53,282 nucleotides of DNA from Prochlorothrix hollandica PCC 9006 = CALU 1027. Lineage in GTDB: Bacteria > Cyanobacteriota > Cyanobacteriia > Prochlorotrichales > Prochlorotrichaceae. Within the stretch, counting starts at the first letter, position 1; every line of letters starts with the position of its first letter. Below the pieces are notes generated by a model. It saw only the letters and a list, made by a program, of their open reading frames with translations. It ran no database searches and was not told the origin of the DNA. Made by a program: the position numbers and the translations under genes. The stretch covers positions 713,293 through 766,574 of the forward strand of contig NZ_KB235937.1 of assembly GCF_000332315.1 (NCBI RefSeq). Direction: 5' to 3'. This document shows positions 1 to 8,008 of this stretch, one piece after another.

Positions 1-210
1 TTTTCGAGGGAATGGGGAGGAATTAGCTGGTCGATTAAGCCAACCAAATCCATTTCGTCCATGATTCCTGCTATTATTCCTAAATGGTCAATGTCTTTGA
101 CATCGATCTCTTGTCTTTTAAGTTCATCTCTTAACCCCTTTTGTTTGTGAAATTCTTAAACATTTTATCCCTTTGAACAACCTGCTGAATGTGGGTTTTA
201 ATGTTGTTGG

Positions 211-290
211 GCTGACCGCTGCAAGCGGGACAAGATTAACAGGACAGTGGGGCGCTCTGCGCCCCACTGTCCCGGCGTAAGTTGATCCCG
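211..290. repeat. Palindromic repeat family A, copy 1
   Basis: A GC-rich palindrome (GGACAGTGGGGCGC, short loop, GCGCCCCACTGTCC) is flanked on one side by GCGGGACAAGATTAA and on the other by a GTAAGTTGATCCCG-like tail. The same arrangement recurs at 3314, 12973, 27336, 32572, 36183 and 36972, with a partial copy at 26080, always between genes. It lies just upstream of the first gene. The 5' 210 bases of the window hold no gene that I can recognise. Confidence 0.8.
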
Positions 291-332
291 TTTTGTTGTT
301 TGAATGCTGTTGTTTTAGTTCTCTTACAAACC

Positions 333-854
333 ATGGCCACTAGTTCCTATTCTGCCTCTGTTTCCGCCCCGAATCCCGATATTTATAGCCAAGAAGCGGT
401 GCAACAAATTTTACAGTTGGCCATGGCGAAGAAGGGGGATGGATCTGATGGGTTTAGTCGATCGCAGCTCCAGGAAATGGCGGTGGAGTTGGGCATTGAT
501 CCGGATGACTTGCAATGGGCAGAGGGTCAGTGGCAAGAAGTGCAAGGGATAGTCCAAGAACAACAGGTTTTTGCCCAAGAACAGCGACAGCGCTGGAACC
601 AAAATTGCATTAAGTTTGCCATTGTCAATGGCTTTTTAGTGGCTTTGGATTGGTCTACAGGCCAGGGGGGGCACTTGCAATGGTCTGTGGTGATTTTGCT
701 GTTGTGGGGGATGGGGTTTTCCTTAAACACTTGGAAAACATTCCAACTCCAGGGGGAAGCCTACGATCGCCGTTTCCAACAATGGCGGCTGCGAAAACAG
801 TTGAAAAAGTCGGTGAAATCTTTGGTGCAGCAGGTGGTCGATCGGATTAATTAA
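333..854 (+). CDS. 2TM-domain membrane protein
   Basis: A 173-residue protein of unknown function. The N-terminal part is polar and helical and rich in Gln and Glu. It is followed by two closely spaced hydrophobic segments, roughly residues 96-112 and 118-135, and a basic Arg/Lys-rich C-terminal tail. This is the layout of the small bacterial 2TM-domain family, often found fused or next to signalling domains. The ORF is open back to a TTG at 282, but that would extend into repeat A, so the ATG at 333 is preferred; no clear Shine-Dalgarno sequence supports either. It stands alone on the plus strand. The family assignment rests on the two-helix layout only. Confidence 0.7.
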   Translation: MATSSYSASVSAPNPDIYSQEAVQQILQLAMAKKGDGSDGFSRSQLQEMAVELGIDPDDLQWAEGQWQEVQGIVQEQQVFAQEQRQRWNQNCIKFAIVNGFLVALDWSTGQGGHLQWSVVILLLWGMGFSLNTWKTFQLQGEAYDRRFQQWRLRKQLKKSVKSLVQQVVDRIN

Positions 855-913
855 CCCATCTTGATCGGGTTCGATCGCATCAAGTATCGAACCAAAAATC
901 TAATCAAAAAAAA

Positions 914-1190
914 GTGACCCCCTACAGTAATTATTCAGGGGGCCACGGGAGAATGAGGGTTTCAGACTCTAGACAACAGACCTTAGGCGATGTGAGAGGG
1001 TCCATCTCACTGGGGTGGGTTCACCGATTTTGGTAGGGGCAAACCCCCCGTGGTTGCCCCGGTTGTGGGTCCCCAAGAGGGTCGGCACGGGGGCGCGACC
1101 CCTACCCGAGGTCGAGGGTTCCCCAGTAAGCTGAAACCCTACTAACTTCGTCCCCCCCTGAATAGTTACCCCCCTACAGTAGGGAGTCAC
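914..1190. mobile_element. MITE-like element, 277 bp
   Basis: The ends form an imperfect inverted repeat. The left end starts GTGACCCCCTACAGTA and continues to ATTCAGGGGG. The right end runs CCCCCTGAATAGTTAC to GTAGGGAGTCAC and has about nine extra bases inside. Further in, GAGGGTTTCAG pairs with CTGAAACCCT, and GGTAGGGG pairs with CCCCTACC, so the whole segment is a nested palindrome. It has no coding capacity and fills most of the gap between the 2TM gene and ndhB. No clear target duplication is visible. Confidence 0.5.
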
Positions 1191-1302
1191 GGAAAGTATT
1201 TAAACCAGTTTTATCTAAACCAATTGTCTTGAAACCAAGCCTAGGGAAACCAAGACTAGGGAAACAGGACAGTGATTTTGGATTGAATTGCCCTTCATCA
1301 GC

Positions 1303-2886
1303 CTAGAGGGCGATGGATTCGCCGCGATTATCCTGTTGATAGCTGACGGGGCTGAGGTGCTCCGGTTGGGCGGCCACTTGCACCAGGACACTGCTGAGCA
1401 TGGGAGTTTTCAGCACCGCTTGGCTGGCAATGGTGAACAGGGGATTGGAGAGAATACCCACCAACGCCGTAGCCACCACCGACAACACCAGACCGGCCCG
1501 CAAGGGCTTGAGACCGGGCAACGTCCAGCTAATGGTGGGGTAGTTCTCGATCGCCGTAGACATTTCCTGGGGTTCCTTCACCACCATCATCTTCACCACT
1601 CGAATGTAGTAATAGATGGAAATCACACTGGTGATCAAGCCCAGCAGCACTAGGCCATAGAGACCCGCCTGCCAACCGGCCCAAAACAGATAGAGCTTCC
1701 CGAAAAAGCCAGCCAGGGGAGGAATCCCGCCCAGGGACAGCAAGGAGAGGCTGAGGCAGAGGGTCACCAGGGGATCCTTTTGGTATAGGCCCGCATACTC
1801 ACTGATTTGGTCGGTGCCAGTGCGCAGGGAGAAGAGAATAACGCAGGCAAAGCCCCCCAGGTTCATGAACAGATACACGAACAGATAGAAGATCATGCTG
1901 GCGTATCCGGCTTCTGTCCCCGCCAAGAAACCAATCATGATGAAACCAGCTTGGCCAATGGAGGAGTAGGCCAGGAGGCGCTTCATGCTGGTTTGGGCCA
2001 GGGCGACCACGTTGCCCAAGATCATGCTGAGGATGGCCAGGGCCGTAAAGACAAAGTGCCATTCCTCCACCAGGGCAGGGAAGGCAGTGACCAAAATTCG
2101 GATGGCTAGGGCAAAGCCCGCTGCCTTGGAACCGACGGAGAGGAAGGCCACGATCGGCGTGGGGGATCCTTCATAGACATCGGGGGTCCATTGGTGGAAG
2201 GGCACCGCTGAGATTTTGAAGGCCACCCCCGCAATGACAAAGACCAGGGAAATGGTCAGGGCCAAGGACTGGTTTGTGGCTTGGAGTTGGGCCGCGATCG
2301 CCCCCAACTGGGTTTCTCCCCCCGACAGCCCATAGAGCAGGGACACCCCATATAAAAAGATGGCGGAACTGGCGGCCCCAATCAACAGGTACTTAAGGGC
2401 GGCTTCGTTGGAGCGGGGATCCCGCTTCATGTAACCCGTCAGTAGATATGAGGAGATACTTAAGGTTTCCAGGGACACAAAAATAGTCACCAGTTCCGTC
2501 GCTCCCGACAGGAACATGGCTCCCAGGGTTGCGGCCAACAGAATAGTCAGGAATTCCCCCAGGGAGGTGCCCGACTGCTCCACATAGCGCACCGAAATCA
2601 AAATGGTGATGGCCGCCGACAGGACAATAATGCCCCGGAAGATGACGCTGAGGGCATCCCCCGTAAAGCCCCCAAAAAAACTAACGGGATCGCCATTGTC
2701 CCACTGCACCACGAGGGCCACTAGACTGACCAGTAACCCCCCCAAGGCCAGATAGGGAGTCCACCGCATGGACGATCGTCCGGCAATGAGATCGCCGAGC
2801 AAAACAAGAAGTAAGGTAACCAGAACCACGCCTTCCGGCGCAATGGTTCCCGCATTGAGTTGGGTTACAAGAGTCGCAGAATCCAT
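1303..2886 (-). CDS. ndhB: NAD(P)H-quinone oxidoreductase subunit 2 (NdhB)
   Basis: NdhB is a proton-pumping membrane subunit of the cyanobacterial NDH-1 complex, which carries cyclic and respiratory electron flow from ferredoxin to plastoquinone in the thylakoid. The 527-residue product is almost entirely hydrophobic helices, with the antiporter-like core that includes the [19 protein letters not shown] stretch typical of NdhB/NuoN. The open frame extends upstream to 3030, but family members start MDxxxLxxQLNAGTIxPEG, which here begins at the ATG at 2886 ([19 protein letters not shown]). It is monocistronic as seen here. No strong terminator is seen before the MITE-like element. Confidence 0.97.
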   Translation of the reverse strand: MDSATLVTQLNAGTIAPEGVVLVTLLLVLLGDLIAGRSSMRWTPYLALGGLLVSLVALVVQWDNGDPVSFFGGFTGDALSVIFRGIIVLSAAITILISVRYVEQSGTSLGEFLTILLAATLGAMFLSGATELVTIFVSLETLSISSYLLTGYMKRDPRSNEAALKYLLIGAASSAIFLYGVSLLYGLSGGETQLGAIAAQLQATNQSLALTISLVFVIAGVAFKISAVPFHQWTPDVYEGSPTPIVAFLSVGSKAAGFALAIRILVTAFPALVEEWHFVFTALAILSMILGNVVALAQTSMKRLLAYSSIGQAGFIMIGFLAGTEAGYASMIFYLFVYLFMNLGGFACVILFSLRTGTDQISEYAGLYQKDPLVTLCLSLSLLSLGGIPPLAGFFGKLYLFWAGWQAGLYGLVLLGLITSVISIYYYIRVVKMMVVKEPQEMSTAIENYPTISWTLPGLKPLRAGLVLSVVATALVGILSNPLFTIASQAVLKTPMLSSVLVQVAAQPEHLSPVSYQQDNRGESIAL

Positions 2887-3313
2887 AGCTAGCAACGCCG
2901 CTGAAGCACAGATGAACGGAGAGGGACAGAGAGGGACGGACACCAAGCCATGTCCCCACCCTTGCCCTCGCCAGGGGTCGCCTGAAGGGATAGGGTTGGG
3001 GATCGCCTGAGATCCAGGACAGCAGACCATGAACCCACCGGTTTACCCCGATCGATCCCCACTGGGGCATCGGTTCCAGGGTGGAGCCACGGGAGTTCAA
3101 GGGGTTTGAACCCAGTAAAAACAGGGCGAAACCCAGGTCAGTTTAGCCGATCGTGCCGTCTGTCCCCTTGCATTCTACCCCCTATCTCTGTTTAGACTGG
3201 CCTTCCCCCTGGGAAACCTGGGGCGATCGCCCCCGCCGAGACTGTTATCCCGGAGCCTTAGCCCCTTGGGAGAAGCCGGATCCCCGTCTCTTCCTGAACC
3301 CTAGCCTCAACAG
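2887..3313. other. Intergenic region, nothing recognised
   Basis: About 430 bases between the divergent ndhB and topA genes. The upstream extension of the ndhB frame (to 3030) has no similarity that I recognise and is treated as non-coding leader. Promoters of both genes must lie in this stretch or in the next 230 bases, but I cannot assign them. Confidence 0.5.
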
Positions 3314-3390
3314 GGTATCCACTTAAGCCGGGACAGTGGAGCGCGGAGTGCCCCACCGTCCCGTTAATCTTGTCCCGCTGAGAGCGGGAA
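3314..3390. repeat. Palindromic repeat family A, copy 2
   Basis: Runs GGTATCCACTTAAGCCGGG, a degraded GGACAGTGGAGCGCGGAGTGC palindrome core, then CCGTTAATCTTGTCCCGCT. Orientation is opposite to the copy at 211. It sits in the topA upstream region. Confidence 0.8.
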
Positions 3391-3546
3391 CCCCCTTAAC
3401 ATTGCGTTACCTTTAGGGGTATCCCGTATAAACTTCCATTGCTTTAGCCTATCTTTAGCCTATAAAAGTAAAAGAGCCGGTTTCCCCAGTCTCGCCCTGT
3501 CAACAGTCCCGCCCCGTCAAACCCTGCCGCATTTTTTTGAAGATCT

Positions 3547-6297
3547 ATGTCAACCCTCGTCATTGTTGAGTCGCCCACCAAAGCGCGAACCATCCGCAAC
3601 TACCTCCCCCAGGGTTATCGGGTGGAAGCTTCCATGGGTCATGTGCGGGACTTGCCCCAGTCGGCCAGTGACATTCCGGCAGCCATTAAGCAGGAAAAAT
3701 GGGCATCCCTAGGGGTCAATGTGGAGGATGGATTTAAGCCAGTCTATGTGGTGCCCAAGGACAAAAAGAAAATTGTCAAAGAACTCAAGGACGCGCTCAA
3801 AGACGTAGACGAGTTGATTCTGGCCACGGACGAAGACCGGGAAGGGGAAAGTATTAGCTGGCACCTCCAGACCTTGCTGAACCCCAAGGTCCCCATTAAG
3901 CGCATGGTCTTCCACGAAATTACCCAGGAAGCAATCCAGAAGGCCATCCAAAATTGCCGCATGGTGGATACCCGATTGGTTCATGCCCAGGAAACCCGCC
4001 GTATTCTCGATCGCCTGGTGGGCTATACCCTCTCGCCCCTGCTGTGGAAGAAAATCGCCGGGGGACTGTCGGCGGGACGGGTTCAGTCGGTGGCGGTGCG
4101 GCTGTTGGTGCGCCGGGAACGGGAGCGGCGAGCCTTCCGCAGGGGCAGCTATTGGGATTTGAAAGCCCTGTTGGCCGTGGAGGGGGAGGCGGGGCAAGCC
4201 AAAACCAAGGGCAAGGGTAACGCGCCAACGACGGATGGAACCCAAACCTTTGAAGCCAAACTGGTGAGCCTGGGGGATCGCAAGGTGGCCACCGGCAGTG
4301 ACTTTGATGAAGCCACGGGACGCATTGCCGCCGGACGCAATGTGATGTTGCTCAATGAGACGGAGGCGGAGGCTCTACGGGAACGGCTCCAGGACAAGAC
4401 CTGGACGATCGCCGCCCTGGATGAACGCCCCAGCCTCCGCAAACCCTCTCCCCCCTTCACCACCTCCACTCTGCAACAGGAGGCCAACCGCAAATTAGGG
4501 CTATCGGCGCGGCGCACCATGCAGGTGGCCCAAAGCCTCTATGAACGGGGCTACATCACCTATATGCGGACGGACTCGGTTCATTTGTCGGACCAAGCCA
4601 TCACCGCTGCCCGCACCTGTGTGGAACAAAAGTATGGCTCTGAATACCTCAGCCCTAAACCCCGCCAATACACCACCAAAAGCAAGAACGCCCAGGAAGC
4701 CCACGAAGCCATTCGCCCAGCAGGGAGCCAATTCCGTACCCCCCAGGAAACTGGATTAGTGGATCAGGAGCGCAAACTCTATGACCTGATCTGGAAACGC
4801 ACCGTGGCTTCCCAAATGGCCGATGCTCGCCAAACTCTGCTGACGGTGCAGGTGACGGTGGAAGAGGCCACCTTCCGCGCCAGTGGCAAACGCATTGATT
4901 TTCCGGGCTTTTTCCGGGCCTATGTCGAAGGATCCGATGATCCCGATGCGGCCCTGGAAAACCAAGAAGTGCTGCTCCCCCCCTTGGCCCTAGGGGACAC
5001 CCCCGCCTGCCAGGAACTGAACGCAGTGGGCCATGAAACCCAGCCCCCGGCCCGCTTCACCGAGGCCACCTTAGTCAAAGCCCTGGAAAGCGAGGGCATC
5101 GGACGGCCCAGTACCTATGCCAGCATTATTGGCACGATTCTCGATCGCGACTATGCCCACCTCCAGGGCAATGCCCTGACCCCCACCTTCACCGCCTTTG
5201 CCGTCACGGAGTTTCTGGAAAAGCATTTCCCCGACCTGGTGGACACCGGCTTTACGGCCCGCATGGAGCAAACCCTGGACGATATTTCCATGGGGGAAGT
5301 GGAATGGTTGCCCTATCTCCATCATTTTTATAGCGGTGATGAGGGCTTGGCTAACCAGGTCAAAACCCGTGAAGACCAAATTGATCCCATGGAAGCCCGC
5401 ACCGTTACCCTGGATGATTTGGCCGTGAAGGTGCGCATTGGCCGCTTTGGAGCCTATTTGGAAGTGGAGGGAGAAGGGGGTACTGCGGTCAAAGCCTCCA
5501 TTCCCAAGGATTTAACCCCGGCTGATCTGGATGATCAACAGGTGGCGCTGCTGTTGCGCCAAAAAATCGAAGGTCCCGATCAATTGGGTACCCATCCTGA
5601 CACCCAGCAGCCCATCTATCGTTTGATGGGTCCCTATGGTCCCTATGTGCAGATGGGGGATGACGGGGACGGCGATGGCAAAACCAAGCCGAAGCGGGTC
5701 TCGTTGCCCAAGGGCATGACCCTGGAGGGGGTGACGCTGGAGCAGGCGGTGGGCCTGTTGTCGTTGCCCCGACTGTTGGGCACCCATCCGGACACCGAGG
5801 GTAAGGTGCAGGCGGGCTTAGGGCGCTTTGGTCCCTATGTGGTTCATAGTCATGGCAAGGAGAAGGATTACCGATCGCTGAAGGCGGAGGATGATGTGTT
5901 GTGGGTGGGCCTCGATCGGGCCTTAGAACTGTTGGCCCAACCCAAACGGGGACGCAGCACCACCCGCAAAACCAAGGAACCCCTGCGGGACATGGGGGGC
6001 CATCCCGACGATCAGGAGCCGATCCACATCTACGACGGTCCCTATGGTCCCTATGTGAAGCATGGCAAGGTTAATGCGTCGCTGCCGGAAGGAGCCACCC
6101 CCGAAACCCTCACCCTACAACAAGCCCTAGAGGCACTGGCAACGAAGGCGGGCACCCAGGGGAAAACGAAGGGGAAAAGCACCACCAAAGCCAAGGCCAG
6201 TAGTACTAAAACTAAAACCAGCGCTCCTAAAACCAGTTCGGCTAAAACCAGTGGCACTAAAAAACGCTCCACCCGCAAAACCTCGTCTAATCCCTAA
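3547..6297 (+). CDS. topA: DNA topoisomerase I (type IA)
   Basis: Relaxes negative supercoils through a 5'-phosphotyrosine intermediate. The 916-residue protein opens with the Toprim domain (Glu8 in [10 protein letters not shown]; acidic pair Asp95 and Asp97 in ATDEDREGE). The topoisomerase core follows, with catalytic Tyr339 in [10 protein letters not shown]. The C-terminal third contains several topoisomerase C-terminal repeats of the form GxFGxYV (for example [30 protein letters not shown]), not the four-Cys zinc ribbons of the E. coli enzyme. The end is a Lys/Thr/Ser-rich tail of about 45 residues, probably a disordered DNA-binding tail. It is longer than minimal TopA but normal for cyanobacteria. 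The start ATG matches the conserved N-terminus. Confidence 0.97.
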   Translation: MSTLVIVESPTKARTIRNYLPQGYRVEASMGHVRDLPQSASDIPAAIKQEKWASLGVNVEDGFKPVYVVPKDKKKIVKELKDALKDVDELILATDEDREGESISWHLQTLLNPKVPIKRMVFHEITQEAIQKAIQNCRMVDTRLVHAQETRRILDRLVGYTLSPLLWKKIAGGLSAGRVQSVAVRLLVRRERERRAFRRGSYWDLKALLAVEGEAGQAKTKGKGNAPTTDGTQTFEAKLVSLGDRKVATGSDFDEATGRIAAGRNVMLLNETEAEALRERLQDKTWTIAALDERPSLRKPSPPFTTSTLQQEANRKLGLSARRTMQVAQSLYERGYITYMRTDSVHLSDQAITAARTCVEQKYGSEYLSPKPRQYTTKSKNAQEAHEAIRPAGSQFRTPQETGLVDQERKLYDLIWKRTVASQMADARQTLLTVQVTVEEATFRASGKRIDFPGFFRAYVEGSDDPDAALENQEVLLPPLALGDTPACQELNAVGHETQPPARFTEATLVKALESEGIGRPSTYASIIGTILDRDYAHLQGNALTPTFTAFAVTEFLEKHFPDLVDTGFTARMEQTLDDISMGEVEWLPYLHHFYSGDEGLANQVKTREDQIDPMEARTVTLDDLAVKVRIGRFGAYLEVEGEGGTAVKASIPKDLTPADLDDQQVALLLRQKIEGPDQLGTHPDTQQPIYRLMGPYGPYVQMGDDGDGDGKTKPKRVSLPKGMTLEGVTLEQAVGLLSLPRLLGTHPDTEGKVQAGLGRFGPYVVHSHGKEKDYRSLKAEDDVLWVGLDRALELLAQPKRGRSTTRKTKEPLRDMGGHPDDQEPIHIYDGPYGPYVKHGKVNASLPEGATPETLTLQQALEALATKAGTQGKTKGKSTTKAKASSTKTKTSAPKTSSAKTSGTKKRSTRKTSSNP

Positions 6298-6357
6298 CGC
6301 TGGTCAGTCGGTTGAGTAGAGGAACGACACCCAACCAGAGACCTGGCAATACTAAAG

Positions 6358-6405
6358 AGGTTTGGGCGATCAGAGGTTTGGGCGATCAGAGGTTTGGGCG
6401 ATCGC
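6358..6405. repeat. 16-bp tandem repeat, three units
   Basis: Three head-to-tail copies of AGGTTTGGGCGATCAG, the last ending in a HIP1 octamer (GCGATCGC). It lies in the convergent intergenic region after topA. Confidence 0.85.
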
Positions 6406-6414
6406 CCACGTTCC

Positions 6415-6480
6415 CGTTGGGTTTCGCCCGTTAGGTGGAAGCGCTGTGCCTAAAACGTTGAAAAGCTCAACCCAACCTAC
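6415..6480. repeat. Solitary copy of the GTAGGTTGGGTT palindromic element
   Basis: CGTTGGGTTTCGCCC, then about 31 unrelated bases, then AAGCTCAACCCAACCTAC. The same two arms in the same order, with a different spacer, occur on the minus strand of every junction in the 142-bp array at 15320-16100. This indicates that the array was built from a dispersed element of this kind. Confidence 0.7.
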
Positions 6481-6510
6481 AAGTTCGAGGGTTGTGACAG
6501 AGGGTTCCCC

Positions 6511-7278
6511 TTACAACAGGTGAAAGCGTTGTAGTTGGTTTTCCAGGTTGGTTAACAGCAGGGGCTGGAGATCAGCGGCGCTGGTGAAAAGTAGTTTTTG
6601 GCGGGTGGGCAGATCAAAGGGAAACTGGCCAGGGAGATCCTGTCGTTCCATTTGGGCCAGGAAAACCTGTTCCGATCGCTTGCACTCCAGGGCATAGCCC
6701 ACTTCCACACACACCTTAGGGCTGGGGATCAGTTGGGGCTGGTGTTCCCCCCCTAGGGCGAAAATGGGGGTGGCATCCGCCACAAAGACCAGCGATCGCC
6801 GCAATTTCCGCATCAGAGTGCTTTGGAGCCGGATGGGGCTGTCACTGAGGCGGTTGGATTCTTCCAGGGTCAGGGGTAGGCGCGATCGCCCATTAAGGTG
6901 GACCAAAGCACCCTGCAGGGCTTCCCGCACCAGGGCGCTGGATTCGGGAAACTCGGTTTGGTAACAGAAGAAAATGGTGGGTTCCAGATGGGCCATCACC
7001 TCCCGTTTGGTGAAGTAGATTTCCTGACTCATCAAGTCAATGTTGGAAATGGCATAGCCGCCACTGCCCTCAATATAAAATTCCACCACTTCCCCTTCCA
7101 GGTAGCGCTGGAACCAATCTGATGTTTTGACGGTGCTTAAATCATCGAGAAAATCAACCCGCAGTCCTGATTTGAGGAGACTATTTTTATTGAGACGTAG
7201 GTCATGGGGTCTTTTTTCTAATTCACGAATGGGTTCATAGTCCCGTAAGTACCACGCTTTAAGGGCGATGATGGCCAT
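6511..7278 (-). CDS. Conserved cyanobacterial protein with TIR-like C-terminal domain
   Basis: A 255-residue protein without a known function. Residues 1-95 form a conserved N-terminal part (IALKAWYL, EKRPHDLRL). From residue 100 the order of strands and motifs resembles a TIR-like or nucleoside 2-deoxyribosyltransferase-like fold: PTIFFCYQTE (first strand), a helix containing SSALVREAL, SLVFVADATPI, then SPKVCVEVGYAL with Glu192 at the position of the catalytic Glu of those folds, and a late LPGQFPFDLP segment. Whether it hydrolyses NAD or a nucleotide is unknown. The ATG at 7278 is chosen because AGGGGA lies upstream at good spacing; the frame also opens at 7347. From memory, close relatives occur widely in cyanobacteria, so it looks more like a core gene than a defence-island gene. 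Confidence 0.75.
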   Translation of the reverse strand: MAIIALKAWYLRDYEPIRELEKRPHDLRLNKNSLLKSGLRVDFLDDLSTVKTSDWFQRYLEGEVVEFYIEGSGGYAISNIDLMSQEIYFTKREVMAHLEPTIFFCYQTEFPESSALVREALQGALVHLNGRSRLPLTLEESNRLSDSPIRLQSTLMRKLRRSLVFVADATPIFALGGEHQPQLIPSPKVCVEVGYALECKRSEQVFLAQMERQDLPGQFPFDLPTRQKLLFTSAADLQPLLLTNLENQLQRFHLL

Positions 7279-7336
7279 GGTTATTTTCCCCTGAGCAATA
7301 GTGGGGTTGAAGCTCCAGTTTACCGCCCTTAAATGC

Positions 7337-7372
7337 AACTGCGCCACCCCCGTTTCCAGGAATGGCGCAGTT
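7337..7372. promoter_or_regulatory. 10-bp perfect inverted repeat upstream of the TIR-like gene
   Basis: AACTGCGCCA at 7337-7346 and TGGCGCAGTT at 7363-7372, separated by 16 bases. It lies about 60 bases upstream of the chosen start of the TIR-like gene and could be an operator or an mRNA hairpin. No T-tract follows, so a terminator is unlikely. Confidence 0.4.
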
Positions 7373-7404
7373 CGTAAATCGACCTAATTCAAGTATATCT
7401 AGAA

Positions 7405-7690
7405 CGGCTGAGCTTAGGAACAACAAGGCCAAGGTTGTATACCGAGGAACTCCCGCTGGTGTTAAGCCTATCTAGAGACAACCTAATCGGTAATAAGAAT
7501 GAAAGGACGGTACCGCTGGGTAGGTTGTAGCTCCCTATTCTTAGAGGCGGGATGTATCGATTCCAACCTGAGCCTGTGTCGTGCTCGGAAAGGGCTGAAA
7601 AGGATTAAACAGAAATAAACCTCTTGGGATAAACGGCGAAGAACTTGTTTAGAGTAGCCTAGAAACCGTTAGGTAGAAATTAAAACAAGT
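7405..7690 (+). ncRNA. Structured RNA, candidate orphan HEARO/IscB omega RNA
   Basis: A non-coding stretch with several nested pairings on the plus strand. ACAAC pairs with GTTGT around the loop AAGGCCAAG (about 7420-7438). TCCCGC (about 7451) pairs with GCGGGA (about 7547). Inside that, ACAACCTA (7479) pairs with TAGGTTGT (7520). TAAGAAT (7494), inside that loop, can pair with ATTCTTA just beyond it (about 7537), making a pseudoknot. Further on, ACTTGTTT (7653) pairs with AAACAAGT (7683). The word order CCGAGG, CTCCCGCTGG, GTTAAGCCT resembles my recollection of HEARO RNAs, the guide RNAs of IscB nucleases. No IscB-like ORF follows. The ends are approximate, and the family name is inference; the pairings are what the sequence shows. 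Confidence 0.5.
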
Positions 7691-7798
7691 GATGAGGGTT
7701 TGTAATTTCTAGGTTTGGGACTCGACTTGTTCTATGGATATAAATATAGCGAAAGGGGGACCAAAGATGAAGGGGTTCTTTACTAAAGTTTACAACCG

Positions 7799-7895
7799 GG
7801 CACCTCAAAAATCCACATTTTCGCTCCGTGACTCATGTAAGAACCAGGGTTGTGGCGGGCGGCTTCGCCGCCCAACCCAATTCATCGAGGTGCCC
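7799..7895. repeat. MITE-like repeat family C, copy 1
   Basis: Ends GGGCACCTC and GAGGTGCCC form a terminal inverted repeat. The interior carries AAAATCCACATTTTCGC, a CAGGGTTGTGGCGGGC segment and a CGGCTTCGCCG hairpin. Other copies are at 30929, 32366 and 34938. It lies 18 bases from a family B element. Confidence 0.8.
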
Positions 7896-7913
7896 AACCC
7901 CTGGAGAGGGGTA

Positions 7914-7998
7914 CAGCAATCCTAAATCAGTTGTAGGGATCTCGATGGCTGGTGCCCCCGGAGGGCGCACACCACAGGACCCATTGCGGACTGCTGTA
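7914..7998. repeat. MITE-like repeat family B, copy 1
   Basis: CAGCAATCCTAAATCAGTTG at one end and GGACTGCTGTA at the other form the family's terminal inverted repeat. The middle holds GATCTCGATGGCTG and a GTGCCCCCGGAGGGCGCAC palindrome. Further copies are at 20217, 29590, 31028, 34710, 36066 and 37876. Confidence 0.85.
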
Positions 7999-8008
7999 GT
8001 CGGTTGCG

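Noticed and set aside
7734-7925. Small plus-strand open frame downstream of the RNA candidate, considered as an iscB remnant
   Set aside because: It shows none of the IscB N-terminal features, and its second half is repeat family C sequence.
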